Positions 38,041 through 50,717 of a DNA stretch of 64,000 bases are shown piece by piece (the first letter of the stretch is position 1; each line of letters begins with the position of its first letter). Position numbers and translations under genes: made by a program. Location of the stretch: the NCBI GenBank assembly GCA_032719365.1, contig CM064870.1, forward strand, positions 43,928,194 through 43,992,193, written 5' to 3'. The DNA is from Prinsepia uniflora. Taxonomy: Eukaryota; Streptophyta; Magnoliopsida; Rosales; Rosaceae. The notes beneath the pieces were generated by a model that was given only the letters and a program-made list of their open reading frames with translations, searched no databases and was not told the DNA's origin.

Positions 38041-38776
38041 GTCCCTCAGTCATCCTCCCAAACTCACTTAAGCATCACAGGGGAAGGCATACATGGCGTT
38101 TGGGCTTTGTGGGTTCTCGGGTTAGGAGATGATCGAATGAAAACGAAAGGAAGGGATATGCATGAATGTGGGGTCATAGGCAATGGATGAGTGACACTTG
38201 TTACTCATCCATTGGGCCTAGGAAAGATCTGGGCCCACATAAGACAAAACTCCATTTTTTACCTCAAAAAATGTGCCGCCGTAAATAGTTCCTTCGAACT
38301 TCCGTGAACTGTAACTTTTCCGTCGAATATTTGAATTCAACGTGCTGTCTGTCTATGGATTCGTATCGACTCGATCTATGTAACGGTACTCGACCCTTGG
38401 CCATCGGACCTCCCGGGTCAAAAGTTAACTTTTTACCCTCGTTTAGGGGCAAAATCGTAATTTTTATCCTCGGCTAATCCCCAATTAGCCTTGCTAATTC
38501 GTCATTAATTCTTAATTACTCCCGATAATTCAGAACTGGTCATTACATTTCGAGGCATAAATCATATGGCTAAATCTGAGTGGTGGATCAATTATAAGGG
38601 GTCTTTGGATGAGTAACAAGTGTCACTCATCCCATGGGTAGGGTTTCCCAATTTTATGGATTTATGTCCATTGGTTCATTTAATTAATTAATTTAAATCA
38701 CACATCATTTTTTCTCTCTCCCTCCCGTGCACCATTTCTTCATCTTCTTCATTCCTTTTCTTTAACCCGTGCAACC

Positions 38777-41581
38777 TGACAGGACCCGCCCCGATCCCAC
38801 AGGGACCACAAGGGGACGTGCCCTGCTCCCGTCTGACACCCAATAATTCATACCAATTTTAACCTCAAAACATCAAATGCATAAATAACCAAATTAAAGT
38901 TATACATCAAATCCGAATTAAACGAATGTCAGACAAGGGATGAAATTCAAAATTACAAGTTGCGAGCACGACTCTAACATAAACCTGCAGGTAAATCACC
39001 CAGCAGGGGTTCAGGTACGCAGAAGTAGATCTATGCCTCAGCCTCAGGTTCCTCTTCTACCTCAGTATCACGACCTGGAGGGGTTACCAAAAACATTAAG
39101 GGTGAGTGGACCGAAACTCAAGTTTATAAAATCATTTGATAAGTAAAACATATAATTTACCCCTCTATTTTCCAAACATGCATGCAATCGTATTTAAAAC
39201 CATCAGTCATATAATATGAACCATAGGGCATATAATAAAACCATAAGTATAATTTTAGTTGCTGCATTATACACTCCAATCCCGACATCCCTGATGTCTG
39301 ACGTCCCTGACGTCAATAAGGTCACAATCACAAGGCTACGCGTGCCACTCGGGTCTCAATTTCCGAGTTCAATCCCCGAACCCCGTTCGGGTACAGCATC
39401 CCCGATGCTTAGCGTCATAGACGCTGGACGTTCTAGACGTTACTGCTGACGTCACCGGGGTACCTCATCCGGAGGAGACAATATAATATGGAAGGATCTA
39501 TACAGTGCAGTACCAAATACATTTTATTGATATCCACATACAAGGCATATATATACCTAGATAAAATCTGAATCAATCATTAAGTTTCATCAAACGGGTC
39601 TCAAGCCCAAATACCGTGAAACGTGCCATAACCATATTTTCCATATCATCAAAACCATCATTGTTTTTAGCATGTGAATAAGTATAATAAACCAGAAAAC
39701 ATTTATGCACGCAAGGGTTTAAGAAAATGGCCCACTCACAGTACAGTCCTGCTGAAAACCGAGCGTTTACCCTCGATCTGGTACAATTACAAAATTCCTG
39801 TCACATCCAAAGTATACGTAAGGGTAAATACAAACCCCTAACATTCAACCATGAAACCCTAGACCGAAACCGGTCCGGAAAAGCCGCCCGAACGCGCTTT
39901 CCAAGGCAATAACTCTCATTTTGACCAACTTAATGATCTCCGATCGACCCGAAACCACCGCCATTGGATCCGGATCGTCGAAACCTAAAGAATGGTGGTG
40001 GTCCCACCAAAATTACTGTTCACACGCGCCCCCACGCGCCTGGTCAACCCTCTGGTCAACTGTGCTACAGTACTGCTGACGTCAGCATGACGTTACTGCT
40101 GACGTCAGCATGACGTCATCACTGACAGTGTCAGAGGACACGTGTCAGCAGTCCATTGGTCCCTGGTCTGACTGATTTCTGACATGATGACGTCATCATG
40201 ACGTCACTGCTGACGTCAGCATGATGACGTCATCAGCTACAGTAACCGGGTCTGAGAACCGGGTCACCGCAGACCCACGGTTCGACCCGATCAGTTCTCA
40301 TCAACCCGACCACCATTTTTGATGGGATTTGTTCCTATGGACTCGTCTCAACCTCCTCAACGGTTCTGTGCAATTAGAACTGGATTTTAGGTCGAAGAGA
40401 TTACCTGAAAATCGACTGGAAGGTTGGCTGCCGGTTCTGGTTATCTTCTCCGGCGAGTCGACGACTTTCCAGTCACGGTCCTAGGTTCAAACTGGTCGTC
40501 AAGGTCCCCTGAATGTATCCTAAGAATAACCAAACAATGTCAACGTCAAAAACAGACGTTTCGAAGCAGGGAAGGAAAACGGGCACTCACGGGTTTACCG
40601 TCCTATCGCCGCCGTGTCGCCGCCGCACACCATCCAGATCGGTTCCTTGTCGTCCTGTCGTCACGGCGAACCTAACCGTACGTTGGTTCGAGTCCCAGAG
40701 TGAAGGTTTGGATGGTTTGGTGACTTGGGCTCTTAGGGGTTCCTTCTCGGGTCTGGGAGGAAACCGGCCGTGCAGGGTGGCCGTGGGGTAGTGGCCGGCG
40801 TCTGGGGGTGGCAGTTGGCCGCCTGGTGTTGCCGTGAGGGTGAGGTTGAGAGGTGAGGTGCTGGAGTGTTTGTTCGAAGGGGTAGCCGTGCTCACGGTTT
40901 GGGAGAATGAACAATGTGGGTGTAATGTCTCCTGGGTTTATAAAACAGAATAGGGATTTAAATCAAGGGCCAGGATTCCATCAGATTTAAGATTCAATGG
41001 TGAGGATTTGAGGAGAGGAAATCAATTATTTAATCCAATGGCCAACATAGATCCTTGTTTTAGGGAGTGTGGGGATGAGTGACACTTGTCACTCATCCAA
41101 GGGTACAGATTGATTTGATTAAAGTAATCAGATTCCATTAATAAAATATTATTTTAATCCGGTTCTCGGTTGGTTCGGTTAAATGCGAAATACTTCCGTG
41201 ACCATAACTTCCTCGTACGGAGTCCGATTTCGGCGCGCCGCCTGTCTACGGACTCAGGACGTCGAGACCTACCCAACGGTCCTTGAGTCAAGTGAAAATT
41301 AGTTTCCAAGAGAAAAGTCAACATTTTCACCCTAACCGTCCAAATTACGGTAATGCCCCTGAGCTTCCGATAGTCATAACTTTTTCCCTGATCGTCCGAA
41401 ATGGACGTGCCACCTGTCTATGAACTCGTGACGTCCCGAACTACGTCACGGTCATAGGTCAAAGTCCATTTAATTTATAAATCAAAAAGTCAACAATTGA
41501 CCACACCCATCACAAGGGTAAAAGCGTCAATTCAGACATTAACTTACAATATTAAAATCCTCGAATTTCCGGGGTGTTACA
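38777..41581 (-). repeat. 3' LTR of element M (2805 bp)
   Basis: It carries the 26-bp dyad at 41073-41098, a TATA box on the minus strand at 40937-40942, and seven TGACGTCA palindromes at about 40078-40250. The terminal stem pairs 38831-38838 with 38937-38944. Compared with the 5' LTR it has an extra 23-bp tandem unit near 40076-40121 and a substituted patch at 39438-39453. Confidence 0.95.
40937..40942 (-). promoter_or_regulatory. TATA box of element M's LTR promoter (3' LTR copy)
   Basis: The minus strand reads tataaa within ttttataaaccc, 131 bases downstream of the dyad at 41073-41098. The 5' LTR copy, which would drive the element, is at 48339-48344. Confidence 0.6.
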
Positions 41582-41597
41582 ACCTTCCCCCCTTAAG
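41582..41597 (-). other. Polypurine tract of element M
   Basis: The minus strand reads cttaaggggggaaggt directly before the 3' LTR. It is preceded by the AAATTT-arm inverted repeat also seen in element A. Confidence 0.88.
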
Positions 41598-41615
41598 AAA
41601 TTTTGTCCCGAAATT

Positions 41616-44600
41616 TCAAAGAAACAAGTAAGGAAATTGTTCTCGCATCTGAGCCTCAGGCTCCCATGTGGCTTCTTCCACATTCTGGTTTCTCCAGAGA
41701 ATCTTCACGAGAGGAATCGTCTTCCGTCGTAGTACCTTGTCCTTCCGATCCAAGATCTGTACTGGTTGTTCTTCGAAGCTCAAATCCTCCCGTAGTTCGA
41801 CAGGTTGTTCCCCAAGTACATGCGAAGCATCATGTACGTACTTCCGCAGCATCGATATGTGGAAAACATCGTGAACTCTAGAAAGTTCTGGAGGTAGCGC
41901 CAATCTGTAAGAAACCTTGCCAATCCTCTCCACGATCTCATACGGTCCGATAAAACGCGGACTCAGTTTCCCCCGTCGGCCAAAACGGATAATCCCTTTC
42001 CACGGAGATAACTTCAGGAAGACAAAATCTCCTACCTCAAATTCCAAGTCTCGAATCCGTCGATCAGCATAACTCTTCTGGCGATCCTGTGCCGCCTTCA
42101 ACCTCTCCTTGATCACGCGAACAGTTTCCATGGTTAAGTCCATCATCTCCGGCCCTACAGCCGCTCGCTCTCCTACCTCCGTCCAGCAGATAGGTGTCCT
42201 GCACTGTCGACCATACAGTGCCTCATAGGGTGCCATTCCGATGCTTGCCTGATAGCTGTTGTTGTAAGCGAATTCCATTAATGGCAAATGAGTATCCCAA
42301 GCGTCCTGAAACTGTAGTACACATGACCTCATCATGTCCTCCAGGGTCTGAATAGTTCTTTCAGACTGTCCATCGGTCTGAGGATGGAAAGCAGTACTGA
42401 AACGTAGGGTTGTTCCCAGAGTAGCTTGCAAACTCCGCCAGAACCTGGAAGTGAAACGCGGGTCACGATCGGACACGATCGATTCCGGCGTACCATGCAA
42501 TCGTATGATTTCCTTCACAAACAACTGAGCTAGTCGGTTAGGTTTATAAGTCTCCTGAACGGGCAGAAAATGGGCTGACTTGGTTAACCGGTCCACGATC
42601 ACCCATACTCCGTCAACTCCACTCTGAGTCCTCGGTAACTTAAAGACGAAGTCCATGGTGATGTGATCCCACTTCCACTCGGGAATCGGAAGTGGCTGCA
42701 TAGCCCCATAAGGTCTCTGCCGTTCCGCCTTAACCTGCTAACAGGTTAAGCATTTACTCACGAATTCAGCAATATCCTTCTTCATTCCTGGCCACCAGTA
42801 ATGGTTCCGGAGGGTACGGTACATCTTTGTACCTCTCGGATGCATAGCATAAGCCGAACTATGGGCCTCCTCAAGAATCTCGGCCCGTAACTCTGCCACT
42901 GCAGGTACACACAAACGGCCCAACTTCACAAGTGCTCCATCGTCCCGGATGGTAAAATCCTGTCTCCCATCCGCATCGACCTCAATTCTGTAAATACAGA
43001 GTATCGGATCCTGAAGTTGTGCCTCGATGATCCGATCAATCAGTACTGGTCGCACATGGAAGCTGGCCAACAAAGCTCCATGCTCGTCCGTACCCAAAAT
43101 AACTCCCGCCTTCCGGAGTTCCACCAGCAAGGGAAGATACACCATCCCCAGGTGTGCAACTGATCCCGCTGATTTTCTGCTGAGTGCATCCGCCACCACA
43201 TTGGCCTTACCCGGATGGTACTCCATCGTACAGTCATAGTCCTTCAGCAGCTCCAACCATCTCCGTTGTCTCATGTTAAGCTTCTTCTGAGTGAATAAGT
43301 ATTTAAGACTCTGGTGGTCGGTGTATATCCGACACGTTGCGCCGAACAGATAATGTCTCCAGATCTTTAGAGCATGAACCACCGCTGCCAACTCCAAATC
43401 ATGGGTAGGGTAGTTCAACTCATGAGTCTTCAGCTGCCGGGATGCATAGGCGATAACCTTGCCAGTTTGCATCAACACGCAGCCCAGACCCTGCAGCGAT
43501 GCATCACTGAAGACCACAAACTCTCCACTGTCATCCGGCAATGCAAGGACAGGTGCAGTGGTCAATCGATCTTTCAACTCTTGAAAGCTCCGATCGCACT
43601 GCTCGTCCCAGATAAACTTTACTCCCTTCCGAGTCAAACGAGTCAATGGTGCAGCAATTTTGGAAAAACCCTCCACGAATCTCCGGTAGTAACCTGCTAA
43701 TCTGACGAAACTCCGCACCTCGGTCACTGTTGTCGGTTTAGCCCAGTTGGTCACCGCTTCTGTTTTCTGGGGGTCCACGCAAATCCCATCCGTCGATATC
43801 ACGTGTCCCAGAAAACCAATACTGCTCAGCCAAAACTGACACTTGCTCAGTTTGGCGTACAACTGTTCTTGTCTCAGTCTCTCCAAAACCAACCGTAGAT
43901 GTTCTTCATGTGCACGGGCACTCCTCGAGTACACCAAAATATCATCGATGAACACAATCACGAACTTATCCAGGTAGGGTCGGAAGACCCGGTTCATCAG
44001 ATCCATGAATGCTGCTGGAGCATTCGTCAAACCAAATGGCATAACAAGGAACTCGTAGTGTCCGTAACGGGTTCGAAAAGCAGTCTTCGGAATATCCTCC
44101 TCCGAAATCCTCAGTTGGTGATACCCAGACCGCAAATCAATTTTCGAGAAGCACTGAGCTCCCCGAAACTGGTCAAAAAGGTCATCGATCCTGGGTAGAG
44201 GATACTGGTTCCTCAGTGTCACCTTGTTGAGTTGCCGATAGTCAATGCACAAACGGAGACTTCCTTCCTTCTTCTTCACGAACAACACCGGTGATCCCCA
44301 CGGTGAAGTACTCGGTCGTACATATCCCAAATCCACCTGCTCCTGCAATTGAGCCTTGAGTTCTCGTAACTCAGCCGGCGCCATCCGGTATGGTGCCTGG
44401 GATATAGGTCGGGTACCAGGGAGTAGTTCAATTGTAAATTCGATCTCCCGCGATGGTGGCAATCGAGGTAAGTCTTCCGGGAATACATCCGGAAACTCAC
44501 ATACCACCGGTATCTCGTCGATACCCGGAGTACCAACCTGCTCCGACATGACATGCGTCAGATAACCCTGGCATCCCTTCCGTAGAAGTTTGGTAGCAGT

Positions 44601-46063
44601 AAGTGAAGAAATCACTTCAGGAGGCGAACCATCACGTTCCCCCTGAAAGATAACCTCCGGCAAACCCGGGCTCCGCAGAATCACTTGCTTGCTACAGCAA
44701 TCGATGAGCGATCCATGCTCCGATAGCCAATCCATCCCTAGGATTATATCGAAGTCGTGGATATCCAGAATAATTAAGTCTGCTGGTAAATCCACATCCT
44801 CAATTCTTACCGGCACCTCTGAATCACCTGATTCACAAGGTACACGATACCCATCGGGGTGCCAACACCCATTTCGCAATCTAAAGCTGATACCACACAA
44901 TCAAGCATACCAGCACAACTTTTCGAAATAAAAGAATGTGTAGCCCCCGCATCCATCAATACACGTACAAGAAGGTTAAAGATATGTAGTGTACCTGTGA
45001 CCACGCCTGGGGCAGTCCTCGCCTGCTGCTGGGTCATTGCAAACACTTGGGCCCTCGGCCCTCCGTTCCGTCTGCGCCCGCGCGCGCCACGCCCAGCACC
45101 ACGGTCACCTCCCTGACCGCGACCTCCATTAGTGTGGGAAGCCGTGCTCTGCACCACACTAGAGCCCCCAGCGTCGTTGTTCTTGGACAACTGCGGGCAA
45201 TCACTGGCATAGTGGCCCTCCTCTCCGCAAGCAAAACAGGTTACAGACCTCGGCCAGTTTGAATGCCCACCAGAAGCACCGCTCCCAGATGAACGCTGCC
45301 CAGAGTTATATCCAGATCCTCTGCCCTGAGAGCCTCCACGTCGACTTGACCAGCCATGACCCTTGAAGGATGAGGGTGCTCCCCTGTAGCCCCCTCCCTT
45401 GTTGTTCTTCTGGCCTGATGGCCCACGATGTGGGCGATCCTGACGTCGCCCCTCACCCGAAGGCTGTCGTGTCTGGTGTGCCGCCAGACTGGCCTCGACA
45501 CGCACCACTGCGTCGACCATATCTCTCAGAGAAGCATGAGTGGTAGCAGTCACACTGGCCCGGATCTCCCCTCGGAGTCCAAGCTCAAACCGCTGGCATT
45601 TGTCCTCCTCCGTGCTTACGAATGAAGCAGCGAACTGGGAAAGTTTCCCGAAAGTTTGCTCGTAGTCTGCAACAGACATGTCACCCTGCTCCAGCCGCAG
45701 GAATTCCGCCTCCCGCGCCGCGCGAAAGGATCGCGGGTAGTACTGGTCCAGAAATCAGGAACGGAAAACTTCCCAAGTAGTGGTATGGACCGACCACCCA
45801 GACATTTCGAGTCCGTGCCACTGGTAGGCTCCTCCTTCCAGCAAGAAGGCCGCCAGAGTTACCCGTTCGCCCGGAGGGCAGTGCATCACCGAGAAGATCC
45901 TCTCCCACTTGGTGATCCAATCATGAGCATCCTCGGGGTTTGCTCCCCCGCAGAAAGGAGTGGCTCCCAAACGTTGAGCCCTTTCAATGCTCGCGCATTC
46001 CATCTCTCTTTCTAGATCCTCGTCCGTTCGCGTATGAGGAATTCTCCTAGGAGGCATAACCAA
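41616..46063 (-). pseudogene. gag-pol: Gag-Pol polyprotein of element M, broken by two stops and one frameshift
   Basis: Domains on the minus strand: Gag from MPPRRIPHTRTDED (start at 46057); zinc knuckle CFACGEEGHYASDCP near 45240-45195; protease DAGATHSFIS near 44960-44930; reverse transcriptase with FIDDILVYS near 43945; RNase H with FVVFSDASLQGLG near 43520; integrase H2C2 and core (SDRDPRFTSRF, HPQTDGQSER); and a C-terminal chromodomain (WRNQNVEEATWEPE) ending at 41618. Breaks: a TGA stop in Gag at 45755-45757, a frameshift near 44815-44830 just after the protease, and a TAG stop in the integrase zinc region at 42738-42740. Both stops look like C-to-T changes relative to element A. The protease has DAG where A has DSG, which may also be inactivating. 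The copy cannot make a full polyprotein. Confidence 0.93.
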
Positions 46064-46167
46064 CTGTCAAGAGACATAGATCAGATAACAATATTCTGAA
46101 AAGTCGAAAATTAACTAGTACTAATCGCTAGTCTAGCATGCTGACCATACCCTAGTACTGACCACAA

Positions 46168-46185
46168 CCTAGTGCTCTGATACCA
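46168..46185 (-). other. Primer-binding site of element M
   Basis: The minus strand reads tggtatcagagcactagg three bases after the LTR end. It matches the initiator tRNA-Met 3' end and is the usual choice in Tekay elements. Confidence 0.9.
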
Positions 46186-46188
46186 AGC

Positions 46189-48983
46189 TGACAGGACCCG
46201 CCCCGATCCCACAGGGACCACAAGGGAACGTGCCCTGCTCCCGTCTGACACCCAATAATTCATACCAATTTTAACCTCAAAACATCAAATTCATAAATAA
46301 CCAAATTAAAGTTATACATCAAATCCGAATTAAACGAATGTCAGACAAGGGATGAAATTCAAAATTACAAGTTGCGAGCACGACTCTAACATAAACCTGC
46401 AGGTAAATCACCCAGCAGGGGTTCAGGTACGCAGAAGTAGATCTATGCCTCAACCTCAGGTTCCTCCTCTACCTCAGTATCACGACCTGGAGGGGTTACC
46501 AAAAACATTAAGGGTGAGTGGACCGAAACTCAAGTTTATAAAATCATTTGATAAGTAAAACATATAATTTACCCCTCTGTTTTCCAAACATGCATGCAAT
46601 CGTATTTAAAACCATCAGTCATATAATATGAACCATAGGGCATATAATAAAACCATAAGTATAATTTTAGTTGCTGCACTATACACTCCAATCCTGACAT
46701 CCCTGATGTCTGACGTCCCTGATGTCTGACGTCCCTGACGTCAATAAGGTCACAATCACAAGGTTACGCGTGCCACTCGGGTCTCAATTTCCGAGTTCAA
46801 TCCCCGAACCCCGTTCGGGTACAGCATCCCCGATGCTTAGCGTCATAGACGCTGGACGTTCTAGACGTCTGTGACCTCTCCGGGGTACCTCATCCGGAGG
46901 AGACAATATAATATGGAAGGATCTATACAGTGCAGTACCAAATACATTTTATTGATATCCACATGCAAGGCATATATATACCTAGATAAAATCTGAATCA
47001 ATCATTAAGTTTCATCAAACGGGTCTCAAGCCCAAATACCGTGAAACGTGCCATAACCATATTTTCCATATCATCAAAACCATCATTGTTTTTAGCATGT
47101 GAATAAGTATAATAAACCAGAAAACATTTATGCACGCAAGGGTTTAAGAAAATGGCCCACTCACAGTACAGTCCTGCTGAAAACCGAGCGTTTACCCTCG
47201 ATCTGGTACAATTACAAAATTCCTGTCACATCCAAAGTATACGTAAGGGTAAATACAAACCCCTAACATTCAACCATGAAACCCTAGACCGAAACCGGTC
47301 CGGAAAAGCCGCCCGAACGCGCTTTCCAAGGCAATAACTCTCATTTTGACCAACTTAATGATCTCCAATCGACCTGAAACCACCGCCATTGGATCCGGAT
47401 CGTCGAAACCTAAAGAATGGTGGTGGTCCCACCAAAATTACTGTTCACACGCGCCCCCACGCGCCTGGTCAACCCTCTGGTCAACTGTGCTACAGTACTG
47501 CTGACGTCAGCATGACGTCATCACTGACAGTGTCAGAGGACACGTGTCAGCAGTCCATTGGTCCCTGGTCTGACTGATTTCTGACATGATGACGTCATCA
47601 TGACGTCACTGCTGACGTCAGCATGATGACGTCATCAGCTACAGTAACCGGGTCTGAGAACCGGGTCACCGCAGACCCACGGTTCGACCCGATCAGTTCT
47701 CATCAACCCGACCACCATTTCTGATGGGATTTGTTCCTATGGACTCGTCTCAACCTCCTCAACGGTTCTGTGCAATTAGAACTGGATTTTAGGTCGAAGA
47801 GATTACCTGAAAATCGACTGGAAGGTTGGCTGCCGGTTCTGGTTATCTTCTCCGGCGAGTCGACGACTTTCCAGTCACGGTCCTAGGTTCAAACTGGTCG
47901 TCAAGGTCCCCTGAATGTATCCTAAGAATAACCAAACAATGTCAACGTCAAAAACAGACGTTTCGAAGCAGGGAAGGAAAACGGGCACTCACGGGTTTAC
48001 CGTCCTATCGCCGCCGTGTCGCCGCCGCACACCATCCAGATCGGTTCCTTGTCGTCCTGTCGTCACGGCGAACCTAACCGTACGTTGGTTCGAGTCCCAG
48101 AGTGAAGGTTTGGATGGTTTGGTGACTTGGGCTGTTAGGGGTTCCTTCTCGGGTCTGGGAGGAAACCGGCCGTGCAGGGTGGCCGTGGGGTAGTGGCCGG
48201 CGTCTGGGGGTGGCAGTTGGCCGCCTGGTGTTGCCGTGAGGGTGAGGTTGAGAGGTGAGGTGCTGGAGTGTTTGTTCGAAGGGGTAGCCGTGCTCACGGT
48301 TTGGGAGAATGAACGATGTGGGTGTAATGTCTCCTGGGTTTATAAAACAGAATAGGGATTTAAATCAAGGGCCAGGATTCCATCAGATTTAAGATTCAAT
48401 GGTGAGGATTTGAGGAGAGGAAATCAATTATTTAATCCAATGGCCAACATAGATCCTTGTTTTAGGGAGTGTGGGGATGAGTGACACTTGTCACTCATCC
48501 AAGGGTACAGATTGATTTGATTAAAGTAATCAGATTCCATTAATAAAATATTATTTTAATCCGGTTCTCGGTTGGTTCGGTTAAATGCGAAATACTTCCG
48601 TGACCATAACTTCCTCGTACGGAGTCCGATTTCGGCGCGCCGCCTGTCTACGGACTCAGGACGTCGAGACCTACCCAACGGTCCTTGAGTCAAGTGAAAA
48701 TTAGTTTCCAAGAGAAAAGTCAACATTTTCACCCTAACCGTCCAAATTACGGTAATGCCCCTGAGCTTCCGATAGTCATAACTTTTTCCCTGATCGTCCG
48801 AAATGGACGTGCCACCTGTCTATGAACTCGTGACGTCCCGAACTACGTCACGGTCATAGGTCAAAGTCCATTTAATTTATAAATCAAAAAGTCAACAATT
48901 GACCACACCCATCACAAGGGTAAAAGCGTCAATTCAGACATTAACTTACAATATTAAAATCCTCGAATTTCCGGGGTGTTACA
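46189..48983 (-). repeat. 5' LTR of element M (2795 bp)
   Basis: Same layout as the 3' LTR, with the dyad at 48475-48500 and the TATA box at 48339-48344 (minus strand). It carries six TGACGTCA sites near 47500-47640 and an extra 16-bp unit (tgatgtctgacgtccc type) near 46705-46735 that the 3' LTR lacks. Confidence 0.95.
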
Positions 48984-48995
48984 CAACCCCATCCT

Positions 48996-49002
48996 TATAT
49001 AA
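48996..49002 (+). promoter_or_regulatory. TATA box of solo LTR I
   Basis: tatataa in ccttatataaccc. In the rejoined LTR it lies about 150 bp downstream of the 26-bp dyad. Element M inserted between the dyad and this TATA box, so promoter and dyad are now 10 kb apart. Confidence 0.55.
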
Positions 49003-50696
49003 CCCTTTCCATTTCTCTTTTGATGGTGTTTGTGTATGAATGAGAGTGAGAAAGGGGACTGATTTGATGATGATGAGGCTATCGGGGTGGACTGTCGTGG
49101 ATGATGGCCTGCAAACCCGTGGATGGTACGTAAAGCTCAAAAACTTGGATATTGGGTTCTAGTGTGTTGAGTGGTTTTGATGATTGGAATTTTTTTCTGG
49201 AGGTCATATCAGTCGTTTGGGATCAAAACCATGGAAGGAGGTGGTCGGGATCAATGGTGGAACTAAGTTACTGGCTCGTCACTGTTCACGAGATCTCAAG
49301 TATGGTTTAGGTTTGGTTTTTCATTTTTGACCCCATAGATAGATAGGAAATGATGAGACGAAGAGGTAGGAATACGATGTGATTGGACCCCGGGTTGGCT
49401 TATGGCACGAGTATCGAGGTGGTAGTTAGGAAAATCTGTGAATGGACCTTGTTTTCTAAACTGTGATGCATGCATAACTGTTTTATATGTTTTATATATG
49501 TGATTTCTATGATGATGGTTTTGGTATTGGTGATTTACATATTTGCACGTATTTCGAGGTGATTTTCGTATTTACACGTATTTCAAGGTTTACGATTTTA
49601 CACTGTATTTCTACGTGATAATGGTTTTAATAATGGTTTAATGGTATGATTTTGGATTTGAAAATATGGAACCGGGCATGACACCCATTTGATTTACGAA
49701 CTATTGGACTTGGAGTCCATTTGATTTAATGAGGCATCGGGTCGGCGGCCCAGTTGGTTTGCATGATCGGGCTAGAGGCTCAGTTGATTATGATATCAAG
49801 CATGAGTCCCATTTGTGGTTTATAAATGTGATTTCGGATTCGGAGACCCTAAATGGATTTGGATTTGAGAAATCGAATTTGTGGATTACGATGATTTTAT
49901 GGAAATCCCGGGCATAGGCCCATTTGGAAGGTTTTAAAAAGGATTTATGAAATTTTTTCCATATACCCTCCTTATATATATATATATATATATTGTCTCC
50001 TCCAGTCGTTTGGGACGCTGGAGTAGTCACAAAGCATTGCCTACGAGGGGTCATTGCACGGAGCGACTGGACCGTATAGTGACTCAGGAGCAGGAATGCT
50101 AGACGTCTGGGATGTCAGACATCTGGGATGTCAGAGATTGACTCGGGTTGAAAAACTGGGTAGCATGCATAGCTTATGGACCGTGACATGACGTCTAGGA
50201 CGTCAAGCGTCTGGGACGCCAGACATCTGGGATGCCGAGGATTGGTATATAACCGTATTTGATTGAATTGTGATTTATGGATTTACTAGATTATGTATTT
50301 GGATTTCAGATTTATTGGACTTATGAAATGGTACTTCAGTGTTGGTGGTTTTGGGCACTGTCCCACATGATTGGATTTACGGTTTTGGGCTGAGTTCCCA
50401 CATACATGGATTTATGGTTTTGGACTAAGGCCCTAATGATTTAATTAAAGTAAATGGTTTGATTATTGGTTTTCAAATGCATGCATGCTTTTTAGTGAAG
50501 GGCATAAATTTCTTCTTGTGAAATGTGTTTTTATTAAACTATTGATTTTTCGTCCACTCACAACTTTTCATGATTTTAATGCCCTTCAGGTTGAATGCGG
50601 ATGCGGACTGTAACAAGGACCGAGACATCACACTCCTCCACCGATCCTGGCACGCTCTGGAAGCCCCAAATGGGCTAAGGTTTCGAGTTATCCCTT

Positions 50697-50717
50697 GTCT
50701 GACACTTCGTGTCAGAC
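50697..50717 (+). other. Terminal stem-loop of LTR I (9-bp stem, TTC loop)
   Basis: GTCTGACAC and GTGTCAGAC flank ttc, 55 bases before the LTR end. Equivalent stems are at 2024-2044, 6100-6120, 35594-35614, 38831-38944, 53963-54068 and 63653-63746. Confidence 0.8.

Larger units (their letters stand above)
35541..38547 (-). mobile_element. Solo LTR N, reverse, TSD tttcg, inserted in LTR I
   Basis: It starts tgacaggacccgtccc and ends ctggtcattaca on the plus strand, flanked by tttcg at 35536-35540 and 38548-38552. Length is 3007 bp with no internal region. It contains a perfect 9-bp terminal stem (35594-35614), a long GGGC..GCCC stem array (about 36445-36925), the 26-bp dyad (38185-38210), and a tandem duplication of about 95 bp near 37845-38040. 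Confidence 0.93.
38777..48983 (-). mobile_element. Full-length Tekay-type Ty3/gypsy element M, minus strand, TSD caacc
   Basis: Structure on the minus strand: 5' LTR 46189-48983, primer site, Gag-Pol, polypurine tract, 3' LTR 38777-41581. The 5-bp duplication caacc flanks it at 38772-38776 and 48984-48988. Total length is 10,207 bp. By eye the two LTRs differ by roughly 14 substitutions plus three small length differences, about 0.5%, so it is recent but older than element A. The coding region is broken in three places. It sits in solo LTR I in the opposite orientation. Confidence 0.95.
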
